Below, piece by piece: positions 1 to 11,043 of a stretch of 64,000 bases of DNA. The translations under genes were made by a program, and so were the position numbers. The DNA lies in the NCBI RefSeq assembly GCF_000516985.1, contig NW_006917095.1:2485077-2549076 (forward strand), read 5' to 3'. The notes beneath the pieces are model-generated. The model ran no database searches. It was not told the origin of the DNA and saw only the letters and a program-made list of their open reading frames with translations. Each line of letters starts with the position of its first letter. Position 1 is the stretch's first letter. This DNA comes from Pestalotiopsis fici W106-1. Its lineage: Eukaryota > Ascomycota > Sordariomycetes > Amphisphaeriales > Sporocadaceae.

Positions 1-182
1 TGTATTGTTAGCAGAGCGAATATGTTGCATACAAGCATAAACACTTGCCTGTAGATGAACTTGTTGTCCAGTCTGAAGCTGAGGATAAAGTTGACAAGCT
101 GCTCTTGGATTTGCAGTCTCGTGTCATCGTTCTGTGGAGTAGAACTAAAGACAGAAACAGAGTATGCAGATTGACGATCCAT
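1..182 (-). CDS. MCM5: MCM5 replicative helicase subunit, 5' end only
   Basis: The start codon is the ATG read on the minus strand at 182. Forty-four codons follow to 49, and the gene then leaves the window. The encoded N-terminus (begins MDRQSAYSVSVFSSTP, ends FRLDNKFIY) matches the start of fungal MCM5, which in yeast also has the FRLD..FIYRDQLR block. MCM5 is one of the six subunits of the MCM2-7 helicase, loaded at origins in G1 in the nucleus. The first exon appears to end inside the Arg codon at 49, and the next bases on the minus strand are GCAAGT, so the first intron would be a GC-AG intron; a GT donor two codons further on would give FIYRQ and breaks the family pattern. The gene is divergent from VPS54. 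Only the first exon is visible, so everything else is inferred. Confidence 0.8.
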   Translation of the reverse strand, partial: MDRQSAYSVSVFSSTPQNDDTRLQIQEQLVNFILSFRLDNKFIYRQVFMLVCNIFALLTI

Positions 183-863
183 TTTGTTTGCAAGAATTAG
201 AAGGAAAGAAAAATAACAACTCAACCCAGATTCCCGCTTCAGTTCAGTGACAAACTGAATCTGTTTGTGTTGCGAAGGATTGAGACGATGGGTTGTGTGT
301 AGACGTAGGAGGGGCAGTCAGAGGGATGGGAAAGCGCTTGAATGGGTTGAAAGTCAATCTCGAAAACCGCGTCTTTAGCGCTGAACGCGACACGCGTAAA
401 GTGCTTTAAGTGTTCGCATGAAGCTAATCCCAGAATGGATGTCTGGTGTTGGTGGCAGGTACCCAAGTACCTCTCAATCTGGCCAGCACTAAGGCCAAGC
501 CAGGAGCACTGGGGTCCCTGGGGGTGCGAGATGCATTGGTACGGTTGAGCTGGAGCGCTCCGGTAGCTTACAAGGTGGCTTGTAATGTAGGAGCAGCTAC
601 GTCTATTCTCGGGACCAGAGTTACACATATCATCGCTGCTGTTTCTCGTTATACACTGCGACAAGAAAAGCCTTTCGTGTCGCCCTCCAGCCCTTCGTTC
701 AGCGTCGATCGCTCCTCGCGGCGACTGCTCTGGTCGCTCAATCGCACTCCGAAACAGCTATGATCTCCCGGTAGTCTCGAGAGGCTATTGTCGACCAGCC
801 ATTGGGCCTACATAATACTTTCGAGCGGCATACACGCCCGGCCTCTCTTCCGACGCTGCCGCC
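183..863. other. Shared upstream region of MCM5 and VPS54
   Basis: This 680-base stretch separates two divergent genes and holds no convincing coding sequence; reading frames inside it lack any family resemblance. Apart from the MCB-like pair near 385 to 397 no clear element was recognised. Confidence 0.6.
385..397. promoter_or_regulatory. MluI cell-cycle box (MCB) upstream of MCM5
   Basis: A perfect ACGCGT hexamer lies at 392 to 397 with a near copy (ACGCGA) at 385 to 390, about 210 bases upstream of the MCM5 start. ACGCGT is the binding site of the MBF G1/S factor in yeasts, and MCM genes are classic targets. Function here is inferred from sequence and position. Confidence 0.5.
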
Positions 864-3800
864 ATGTTTTCTAATCGCGAGGCCCGCTTGTCCATGGACA
901 GCTTGTCGTCACCGCTATCGTCTCCCAAGGGTCGCGGCGAGTTTCCCTTTCACCGACAGGGCTCGGTCTCATCGTTTACGGCTGGAAGACGAGGTTCGAA
1001 CGCAAGTTCGATACATTCTATAGGAGGTCATCTTGATACCGCGAGTAGTTGGGGCCAGCCGGTCACTGAGAGTGGCCAAAATGCCATATCTACTCTCCTG
1101 CAGCCCCCTATTGTCCGAACCGGCTTATTACCACATACAACTGCTCCGGCTTCCAGCGCGCACAAACCTCCGACGGCAAGGGATATACCCCCAGTAACCC
1201 TGACCAACATACCGCATATTGATGCTTCTGAATTCAAACCGTACTTGTCACAAGTGGGCGCTCTATACGAACAATTGCGCCGAGTGAAGGAAAGCGAAGA
1301 GGACGGGTCAGATCTGGTGTTCAGGCGAAAGTCGGACTTGACAAACTTCGCAGACGACGGTCATCTTACCCCTGGCGCAAATCGTGGACGGCCGACAAGT
1401 TCTCGCAAGCCATCAAATGCATCGTTAACCATGTCACCAATGGAGTCACCCCAGATGCGCCGTCGATCCAGCTCAGGTTTCGGAAGAAGAGCTGTACAAG
1501 GACCGCCACCGCTCAACACTATTCCGAATGTTTACTTTGAAGAGGACTTTCATCTGGAAAACCCTCGAACGTTTGACGTAGTTAGCGAGCGATCCGAGGT
1601 GGTTCGACAAGCATCAGGGTCGACAGATGACAAGGCGATGTTGAATGGGAATGCTAGCGCTCCTCGGAAGGCCCTCGCTACCAATGCAATTCTCCAAGAA
1701 AAGTTGTCATGGTACATGGACACCATTGAAATGCACCTCATCAACTCCATATCAACTGCTTCGACCACCTTTTTCACTGCGCTTGGTTCTTTAAGAGAGC
1801 TCCACTCGGAAGCTGCAGAATCTGTGGACAGGATCAAGACATTGCGAAAAGAATTGGAAGCTTTGGATCACGAAATTGCTACAAGTGGTCTGGAAATAGT
1901 GCAAAAGCGTCGTCGGAGGGAGAACCTACAACAACTGAATAACGCTATACAACAGCTCCGTGAAATTGTAGAGGCTGTTGCGGTGTGCGAGTCTCAAGTC
2001 GATGCAGGAGAAGTGGAAAAAGCACTTGAGAGCATTGAAGGCTTGGAGAATTTGATGGCTGGGCGGAGCAGACCGATCATTGCCGGCTCCAAGCCAGACT
2101 CCGGGCTACCGTTGATGGACTTGAGGGAAGCGACTGCACTCCAAGGAGTTACAGGCGACATGTCGACTCTCCGGTACCGTATTGGAAAGGCGTTTGAGTC
2201 CAAATTTATTGACATACTGCTTGGGGATTTGAGACACCACATTGATACTATCTCAAGTCACGAAGTTTTACTTCGATGGAGCTCTTCTGCAAATCGGTCT
2301 CGGGGTGGTCATAAGAGGGACACGTCGAAGCCGCCGGCTTATTTGAGCTCGATTGACAAACTGCGTGCAGATTTGATGCCCATACTCTCTGGCTTGCATC
2401 AGTCGAAGCATGTCACCACGGCTATAGCCTCTTATCGCGAGGTTGTCCTACGTGAAATCCGAAGTCTCATTCGGCGACCACTACCAAGTTCAAACGACGA
2501 TGACAACATGACCATTAATTCGACATCCACCTCAAGCGTCAGTAGACTCTCACAGCAAGAGAAATCCTCCATCCTAGCGCGAAACTTGAGAGCATTGGAC
2601 TACCAGGATGCCGAAGATCTCTACCAGAAGATTTATATAAGTGTTACCGAGACACTGCGGAGACTGACTACGCAGGTCAAAGTCCTCTTTGACGTCGCCA
2701 GTTCCATGGGACAAACACCGGATCCAGATCCCATGTTTGGCCTACGCTCTCCACCTCCTTTGAAATCGCCACCGCTCAATAGCGCAAACCGTGAGCTGCA
2801 GGAAGACATCCACTTGACCATGGACATGGCAAATCTTCTGGGTCAAGCTGTAGACATTGCGCAAGAGAAGATTGTGAAGGTGCTACGGGTCCGAGCTGAA
2901 CAAAGCACACACCTGCCACTCGTTTGGTTTTTGCGGTACTTTACCTTGAATCTGTATTTTGCCAACGAGTGCGAATCCATATCCGGCCGCAGCGGTACCT
3001 CGCTAAAGACAGTGGTCAATACACAAATTAAGGATTTCATCCAATATCATGGCGATTCGGAGAAGCAAAGTCTTGTACAAGGAATGGATATTGATCAATG
3101 GAGCGCCAAAGACTTTGCAGAAAAGGATACCGTTTTACTCGAACGCATCCTCGATTCTAGCACCAAAGATGCCGAGGCGTGGTCGGTGGGCAAGGATATT
3201 TGGAATCCGTACACAGAAGCGGCTCCGGCGACGAATGGACGACCGCGGTCCGAGTCAAATGGCGGAGCACCAAAGGAGAAAACTCGAAGTGCGATCATCG
3301 AAGGAGAATCCTTCATATTGCCAAATTCAGCCATCCTATGTCTCGAGGGCATGTCGCATTTCTTGCACCTGACAGCGGGCATTCCCTCCATGGCCCCGGA
3401 TATTTCGTCTTCTCTGATTGCTTACCTACAACTGTTTAATAGCCGCTGTACTCAATTGATCCTTGGAGCTGGTGCCCTCCGCTCTGCAGGTCTGAAGAAT
3501 ATCACCACTAAACATCTAGCATTGGCATCACGGGCCTTTGCATTTGTATCAACACTGATCCCGCACGTCCGAGAATTCGTGCGGCGGCATGCCGGCTCTG
3601 GACCGAACGTCAACAATGCCTCCGTATCTGCTTTGATGGGCGAGTTCGACAAGGTGAAGCGACTATACCAAGAGCACCAGAACAGCCTCTATGACAAGCT
3701 TGTCGAAATTATGAGCGGCCGTGCGGCAGCTCATACCAAGACGATGAAGGCAGTGGACTGGAACAAACGACTTCCGGATGATGGCCAGATTGGCGTGAAT

Positions 3801-4259
3801 GCTTACGTGGAGACCTTGGCCAAGGAGACTGTCACATTGCACCGCGTTCTCACCAAGCACTTACCTGAGGACACGGTGCGCCTAATCATGGCGCCAGTGT
3901 TCGAAAGTTATAAGACTCAGCTGGGTAGGGCGCTGCAGGGGCATGAGGTCAAGGAGGAGAGCGGTGTCAAGCGGTAAGCTATCTCATGTCGACCGTACGA
4001 AATCTTGCATAAACTAATATTGGTCATCTTTAGCATGGCATACGATATCAATTACCTCATCACCCGCCTCTCCAAGATCGAAGGGTTCGGTGACACTGGA
4101 GAATATCTCCTAAATATCGTCAATTCCAAGAAAGTAGACTCGCCACCTCCAGCTGTACCGGAAAAGGATAGCTCGGAGGCAAAAGAAACCGACGGGACGA
4201 AGACAGACGAAGGGGCAAATGGCCAAGAGCCTGAAAAGAAGGACAGCGACTCTAATTGA
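864..4259 (+). CDS. VPS54: VPS54-type subunit of the GARP tethering complex
   Basis: Two exons: 864 to 3973 and 4034 to 4259, with a 60-base intron (GTAAGC...TTTAG) that splits an Arg codon; 1111 residues result. The protein has a Ser/Pro-rich low-complexity N-terminus of about 200 residues. A helical region follows (residues about 270 to 400, with the run IKTLRKELEALDHEIATSG) typical of the VPS54 N-terminal coiled coil. The long C-terminal domain contains the block KAVDWNKRLPDDGQIGVNAY and ends in an acidic tail. VPS54 with VPS51, VPS52 and VPS53 forms the GARP complex, which tethers endosome-derived vesicles at the trans-Golgi network. The start at 864 (GCCGCCATG) has a good context. The second exon supplies the conserved end of the domain (YDINYLITRLSKIEGFGD). 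The assignment rests on recognised family similarity. Confidence 0.88.
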
Positions 4260-4555
4260 AAAGGATATGGAGAAAAGAAAAATTCATTATGTTTCTAGCA
4301 CTAACTGGCGTTCTAGAAGGGTCGACAATGCCTCCCTGTGGCTGATCGTTGTTCCATTTACGTGCGGGCTGTTCAAGTGACAAGGCAAACTAGATTTCTG
4401 TCAATCACGCATGTCAGATAAATATTAGCGCCAATGTTGGGTGCTGTTCTCTCAATAACACCTTGAAGTATTTTGTTTAAGATTGAGAAACGTTTAAATG
4501 TATCATTGTCTTTATTATGTGCTTTTCCAACTCTGGGGATGGAGGTGAGACATGT

Positions 4556-6589
4556 CTAGTTGAGCAGCAGATTCCAGAGCGCATCCTTTTCGACATAGTC
4601 GTGGTGGATGATGTTGACCAGCCACAAGTCCTGTAGAGTGCCCTCGAGCAGCTTGGCGCTTTCCGACTCCTTGCCGTAGACCTTGGCCCACTCGGCAAAG
4701 ATGCCAAACGCCTCCTCGCTCCAGGCCCGGAAACTGACCTCTTCGATAATGGTGGGCGTGACAATCTCCTTGCCGGGGAACACGCCCCACGTCACGGCAT
4801 TGGTGCTCGCCTGCCGCACCTGCTGGCCCTCGAGCCCGCCCGTCATGTCCGACGACACAAAGTCGCCCTTGGCGTTGGCGGCGTAGAAGCAGACGGTATC
4901 CTGGACCTCGGAGCTCTGCAGTTTCTCGTAGAGAACCTTCCACTCGGCCGAGGGCACAAAGAACTCGACAAAGGCCTTTTGGAACACAAAGCCCTGCGTG
5001 GGACCCCAGCCAAACGTCGGGTCGGTCGACGGGAGGCCGTTGATGGCGGGCTGCGACGCCACGGTCCACCAGCCCTTGGTGTTGAGCTGCAAGAGTTGCG
5101 GAGCAATCGTGTTGGTCTCGGCATTGAGGTCCTCTTCGCTCCACGGTATCGCCTCGAGCTCGCCCTGGAGGTGTTTGACAAAGAGATTGCTAATGTCTTC
5201 CCGCTTCGTGGGATGGCCCCAGAGCTTGAGCGCTTGCGCATTGGTTACGTGCAGCGTTGGGCCGTAGCCGTCAATCTCTCCGTACGCTGGTGATCTAGCA
5301 TCACCCCATCGACCGTTGGGAAAGTCATCCCACGTTGCCTCCCGTCCCAGGACTCCCTCTCCTTCGGAGATGGCAAGAGTGTTGGCGCGCGTGTTGATCG
5401 GCTCGGCAGGTATGCTGGCGTCGGCTGCGCTCGTTTCGTATTCGGGGTGCGATAGTGGTCGGTCACTGACAATGACCCGGTTGCGAGGGTCCGAACCGAT
5501 CGAAGAGTGTCGGCGCGAGCTGCGTCGAAGCGAAGCAACAGCCGTCGAATCGTGGGCGGAGCCATTAACCTGGAGAGTCGGGACGGAGATGAGATCATCC
5601 ACCACGGCCTCTTCTTCGAGATCGTCAGGAGTGGTCGGGGGAATCAGGTCGCTTCTCTCGATGATGAAGGAAACCGCCTTTTCCAGGTTCAATGTGTAGA
5701 AATGGAAGCCGCGTGGGCCCGGGGTTCTACTCTTGATCGCCTTGACCTTTTCAATGATTTCACTGACAATGTCCACACCAACGCTCTTGACCTTTTCGTC
5801 ATCCTTCTTGACGGCGTCCAGACGAGCCATCAGGTGATCCGGGATTCTGGCGTGGCTGAGCTTGGTAGTTCTCTTGATCATCTGATAGCTCTGAATAGGC
5901 ATGAGACCGGGCAGGATCGGAACATTGTTGAAGGCGCCGCTCGGGTGCTCTCTCAGTGTGCGCTCAAACTTTTCATAGGCATCCGTGTCAAAGAAGAGCT
6001 GGGTCATGATAAAGTCGGCGCCAGCCTGAGTCTTCTCAACCAGGTAAGGAAGATCGTGCTCCAGGCTCTGGCCCATGGGGTGACTCTCATCAGCGTGGCC
6101 CTCTGGGTACGCGGCGACACCGATACAGAAGTAGTCGCCATAGTTCTTCTTGATGTATCGCACTAGATCAATCGCCCACACGAACCCCTCGTCGATAGCG
6201 TTTTCCGGGTCCTCGTTCGGGTCTTGATACTCGGCCGCCCGGGGCGGATCGCCTCTCAATGCCAGAATGTTTCGTATTCCCAGAGCCTTGGCATCCTCCA
6301 GAGCGCCATCGATCTGCTTCCGGCTCATGTTGGTGCAGGTCAGGTGCAGACAAGTCGTAAGGTTGAGTTCGCGCTGGCATATTTCGGCGAGCTCGAGGGA
6401 CTTGCTGGCAGTCGATCCTCCGGCGCCCCAAGTCACGTTTACAAACAGCGGTCGGAGGGCGCGAGCCATGCGGTCGAGACGGTCGCGCAGGTTGGAAAAG
6501 CCCATGGCCGTCTTGGGCGGGAAGAATTCGAGCGAGAAGTAATTCGCATCAGCCGGCAGGGCGGCGATCTTGTCGGTGATTTTCTCCAT
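4556..6589 (-). CDS. MET12: Methylenetetrahydrofolate reductase, MET12 type
   Basis: A single uninterrupted frame of 677 residues. The N-terminal catalytic barrel (residues 1 to about 300) shows FSLEFFPPKTAMGF, VTWGAGGSTA, HLTCTNMSRKQI, NILALRGDPPR, YFCIGVAAYPEGH and GADFIMTQLFFDTDAYEKF, the folate and FAD binding landmarks of the family. A Ser/Arg-rich linker (about 350 to 420) leads into a C-terminal regulatory domain with ATWDDFPNGRWGDARSPAYG, which matches the yeast MET12 paralogue rather than MET13. The enzyme reduces 5,10-methylene-THF to 5-methyl-THF in the cytosol for methionine synthesis. Fungi usually keep two such paralogues, and this would be the minor one. The gene converges with VPS54, leaving about 300 bases between the two stops. 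Confidence 0.92.
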   Translation of the reverse strand: MEKITDKIAALPADANYFSLEFFPPKTAMGFSNLRDRLDRMARALRPLFVNVTWGAGGSTASKSLELAEICQRELNLTTCLHLTCTNMSRKQIDGALEDAKALGIRNILALRGDPPRAAEYQDPNEDPENAIDEGFVWAIDLVRYIKKNYGDYFCIGVAAYPEGHADESHPMGQSLEHDLPYLVEKTQAGADFIMTQLFFDTDAYEKFERTLREHPSGAFNNVPILPGLMPIQSYQMIKRTTKLSHARIPDHLMARLDAVKKDDEKVKSVGVDIVSEIIEKVKAIKSRTPGPRGFHFYTLNLEKAVSFIIERSDLIPPTTPDDLEEEAVVDDLISVPTLQVNGSAHDSTAVASLRRSSRRHSSIGSDPRNRVIVSDRPLSHPEYETSAADASIPAEPINTRANTLAISEGEGVLGREATWDDFPNGRWGDARSPAYGEIDGYGPTLHVTNAQALKLWGHPTKREDISNLFVKHLQGELEAIPWSEEDLNAETNTIAPQLLQLNTKGWWTVASQPAINGLPSTDPTFGWGPTQGFVFQKAFVEFFVPSAEWKVLYEKLQSSEVQDTVCFYAANAKGDFVSSDMTGGLEGQQVRQASTNAVTWGVFPGKEIVTPTIIEEVSFRAWSEEAFGIFAEWAKVYGKESESAKLLEGTLQDLWLVNIIHHDYVEKDALWNLLLN

Positions 6590-8191
6590 CTTGTCAAGGT
6601 CGGATAGATGTTAGAATACTCGAATTGACAAGAAAGAAAGATTTGGATTGGTATAAATCGGTTATCAGGGCGAGTTGGGTCGGTGGTCTCCTAGTTCTCC
6701 TGGCAGCGCAAGTAACTGCCGATGCTCAATTGTGCCGAAATCGGCTAACACTCAGCCAAGTAGACGAACTTTAGGACGCAAAACTGGTCCTCCGAGTTCA
6801 CTTCGCGGTCGAAAGCAACTGAATCTCGCGTGACAAGAAACCAGCAAGATTTATGTAGAAAAATCTCAGCCCGTCGTCATTGTGCAACGGGGCTTCGGGG
6901 CGTCATTAGCTTGGACCAGACAAATTCCACTGCTCCCAGAAATTGCCCCGCTACCGGCGTGATCGGCCGCCACAAACCGCGTCTCCGGTCAGCATTGAGT
7001 TGATTGAGGCACTGGGCCGTCGGTATGTAGTGTTGGCTATGCCGGCCCCCCCTGTCTGCCATGAACTCACCAGTGACCAAGGTAGTTTTAGTCGACAATT
7101 TAATACAAGATCAAGTGCCGTCACGAGCGAGTTAACGCAAATGGCCCGAAATAGTCCTTTCAGGAACCAACTATAATCTTGGCCCTAAGTATTCTGCATC
7201 AATAAGTTCTGGGATATGGGGTCAGACTCCATCATCCATGCCTTGTGAGTTCATTGTAAGGAGTTGTCCATGTGGTAGGGAAAGTTATGAGCCAATGTCC
7301 TACCAGAAGCACAATCTTGGGGACCGCATGAAGGCGCAGACTGGCACTATGGAGTATAAAGACGCCATTTCTGCCGGTAGCTGCTGTCGTGTCACTCGCC
7401 CGTTTTTGTGCGACATGCCAAACAGCTGTGGCTCGTGTGACCGGCATTGGTTGTTGTCTCATAGCCAATACAGTTCGGATCATCTAGGCCAGCTCGATTG
7501 ACCAAGAAAGATGCAGGATTTCGCCATACCTCTGTGATGGGGCCAAGCAATGCCCACAAGCTGGAACGGGACCCTTTTTACGCTGTTTTTGGTTCATGCT
7601 TTAATTGTGCTTTTGGAGGAATGACGAGCAAGTGATCGATAGAATCTATATAGCCGGACTCCACAGAGTTGAGTCGAAGTCGAATACATCAGTTTATAAA
7701 GAGTGTCTATATGATACATTGTGTAGAAGGTCTTTGACAAGGAATATAGAATTCAACATGACCTCTCGCTGATTGGCCCGGACCTGGAGCTATCTTGCAT
7801 GGCGACTAGCCCGACTAGCCCACACACCGTTATTGATCCCTTGCTCATCCGAGACTAGAAAGTCGCTGGAGATAAGGCACCATTCAATCCCCATTTGTAA
7901 GCCGTCAGCTCGTAAGAAGGCGACATCCACCAAGGGTCATGATATGATACATCCGTCTGCCCCCCAGATGCGGGATGCGCCTCCGAATGGAGAAGCTCCA
8001 TCCTCGGAATCTAGGTTAGATCTATTATCCGTTGGTTGAGATACAGACTTTCTTAACCTTTTTGTCTGCATCTGCCTGAATCCATTTCCTATGAGAACGA
8101 CCTAATTTGCCCATCTTGATTCTTGACATCACCTGCGTCCATCTCGTCTGTTCTAGCTGCTTTGGCTTCGTGATAGTTATTGTTGCCCATC
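6590..8191. other. Intergenic region, no gene recognised
   Basis: About 1.6 kb between two divergent genes. Short frames occur on both strands but none resembles a protein family or has a spliced extension. It presumably holds both promoters; no specific element is claimed. Confidence 0.5.
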
Positions 8192-10222
8192 ATGGAAGAG
8201 GCCCAATGGATCGAGCAGCTTGCGCGAGGCGAGTCCTCCAAGCCGCTGCCCAAGGACATGAGCCATCACTACTCAGAGGTGACCAAGAGGCGCACGCCGA
8301 GCAAAATGAAGGAGTACTACAAGTACTTTCTGATCCCCGGCATTGGACAGCTCGCTGGAGGTATGCTCTCTGTTATCGCCCCCGCCTTGGCATCTTTGCG
8401 ATAATCATACTGATAACCGTATTACCACGCTTCCAGGTCTACCGCATAGAAGCTTCTTCCCTTACGATACCCTCGAGGCGCAGGCGGCAAAACCTGAGAG
8501 ATTCACGCCCTCGCCAAACCACCCAACCGCAGACTCCATCTCGTCGCGATTGGAATCCACCTCCATCTCGAGTCACAAGAAGTCCGACCCGTCCGCCGCA
8601 TCGCACATCACTGTCCCGGCGCTCGCTACTCCCTCCGATCCGCTCAAGAAGATTGACTTGGCAACGGCTCTGCAGTATGGCCAGGCCAGCGGCTACCCAC
8701 CACTCGTCTCATTTCTCAGACAATTTGCCCGCGAGAACTTACACCCCAATGTCCCGTACCGAGGCGGACCCGAGGTGGTCCTCACAGTCGGCTCGACCGA
8801 TGGCATGTCCAAATCGCTGGAGTTGTTCACAAACATATGGAACGAAGGCAAGGACGACATTAGCGAGCGGCCGGGTCTCTTGAGCGAGGTCTTCATGTAC
8901 GGCAATGTCCTCAGCCAGGCGCAGCCGCGAGGCGTACAAGTCGTGCCCGTGGAAATGGACGAGGGTGGCATGGCTGTGGACGGCCCTGGAGGACTGGAAG
9001 ATGTCCTCGCCAACTGGGACCCCGCCAAGGGAAAGAGGCCGCACATGATGTATACTGTGACGTGAGTAAATTTCCTTGCCAATTCCGTGTCTATCAATTT
9101 GTTCCATGGGTCCACTTCTAACGCCTCAATACTAGTATGGGTCACAACCCGACCAGTGGTGTACTGTCCCTGGAGCGTCGCAAGGAAATCTACGCCGTCT
9201 GCAGCAAGTACGATGTGATCATCATTGAGGATGATCCATATTGGTATCTTCAGTACCCTTCGGCCATCGTCGAGGAAGCCAAGGCACGTGGCCTGCCCAC
9301 GCCCAAGCCCGAGATGGCAAACACCTTGGCCCGGACGTCTGGATATCCTTATCTGGACTCGCTAGCCCCGTCATTCCTCAACATTGACATCGATGGTCGT
9401 GTTGTGCGTCTTGATACTTTCTCCAAGACTGTCGCCCCCGGTTGCCGTGTCGGATACATCACCGCGTCTCCCGAGATTTGCGAGCGCTTTGTCCGCATCG
9501 GCGAGACGGGTACCCAGGGACCATCGGGCTTTGTGCAGTCCATGCTCGCCGAGATTCTGATTGGACATCAGCCCGAGGCCACGTCGCGCTTCCAGGTGGC
9601 CAAGAATCAAAACACCTTTACCGGCTGGAACGTCGACGGCTGGGTTCGCTGGCTCGCTGGACTGCGCGGCATGTACGAGCGTCGCATGCAACGGATGAGC
9701 TCGATTCTCGAGGAGGGCGCCTACCAACTCAAGCAGAGCACGCCGTCCCGGGACGCCGACTCGGACTGGGGCGTCATTACCAAGACGCAGCTGTATGATT
9801 TCGACTGGCCCCGCGGTGGCATGTTCCTGTGGTTGCGCATGCGCTACGAGACGCACCCGCTGTGGAAGGCTGTGGGCTCGGCCGGCAACGTCATCAACGG
9901 CGTGGCCCTGTCGACGGCGCTCATGATCTTTTTGACGCGCAAGCCTTACCTGGTGCTGGTGAGCCCGGGTTTCATGTTCAGCGCCACGCCCGAGATTCGG
10001 GAACAGAGAGGCTGGGCCTATTTCCGGCTCTGCTTTGCCGCCGAGTCGGAAGAGAATATTGATCGCTGCTCTGAGCGCTTCGTGGCTGGCGTGCAGCAGT
10101 TTTGGCGCATCAAGAAGGTCAAGGACCTGGAAGAGATTCTGGCCGACGGCCCGGGTGGTTCATCGGCGAGTACACTGGATACCGATGGACTGGTAGACTT
10201 GTCGACACCCATGGGATGTTAG
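8192..10222 (+). CDS. Aromatic amino acid aminotransferase-like, PLP fold type I
   Basis: Three exons: 8192 to 8360, 8437 to 9061 and 9136 to 10222, joined by 76- and 74-base GT-AG introns. They give 626 residues, longer than the roughly 500 of ARO8. The start is the ATG at 8192 (CATCATGG). Exon joining restores the family blocks GGLPHRSFFPYDTLE and YTVTMGHNPTSGVLSLERR. The latter carries the Asn-Pro-Thr-Ser-Gly motif. Later come IIEDDPYWYLQYPS and DTFSKTVAPGCRVGYI, where the Lys in SKT should hold pyridoxal phosphate. Relatives transaminate aromatic and other amino acids or 2-aminoadipate. An insertion around residues 400 to 450 and an extended C-terminus account for the extra length. The exact substrate cannot be read from sequence. 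Confidence 0.85.
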
Positions 10223-11043
10223 AGATTCTTGTATAAGCATACGTGTAGCTTCACAATTACAATATTAAATTGTCACCAAATTTGGCCACGCTGGCGTATC
10301 AGTAGCACTTAATAGTGACAACCTTGATAATGTGAAACAATACCACAAGAAAGTGATCGTCATTTTCACCAATAGCAAGTGCCACACAACATCGACACGT
10401 ATAAATTCAGGAACAGTATTTTGTACAACTCTTATTCTCCTTCTATCTACAACTAAAAAGAAGAGAAGATGCCAGCAGCCGAGAAGTACAGAAACTGCGG
10501 CGGACTAAAGCGCAAAGAAAACGCACAACAACAGACTTTGGGGAGAAATTGATCTCATGGGGAGAAAAGATAGACGCCGATGCCGGGAAGGTAAAAATCG
10601 AATCCGAGTCTAGACACGATTCTCAACGACAATTTTGTACAACGAGTCTCCTAGACCTTTAAAGGTCAATGGCGAGACGGTGGAAAAGTCCAAGCGCAAA
10701 GCTCACTTTCCTATAATGCGAGTTGGAAACAGGAGAAATGTAACCTGCCGAGGGTTTCCTGGGGGTCAGAACGAAACGATTGGTATATGCTTCCTTCATC
10801 AGAGGAATCGCAGAACTGAGAATATACTCAGATGAAGGACAAATGCAAGACATTGCTGGGTCGTGTGTATCGACTGGTGTGTGTGTAGTAGTGCAGAAAG
10901 ACGTAAAGGGTGTTGTCGAACCCCTGAGGTACCCTTGATGAAAAAAGGCTTTGCGAGATGCCGTTAGTTGAGAGATGAGACTAGTAGCTCGAACACAGTC
11001 CAATGCATAGGACCAACAGGAAGATGGCATTCAGAGAGGAATT
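10223..11043. other. Convergent 3' intergenic region
   Basis: About 820 bases between the ends of the aminotransferase and the Myb-like gene. No coding or RNA feature was recognised. Confidence 0.5.

Noticed and set aside
5507..6166. A 219-codon plus-strand frame inside the MTHFR gene
   Set aside because: It is antisense to the strongly conserved MET12 catalytic domain.
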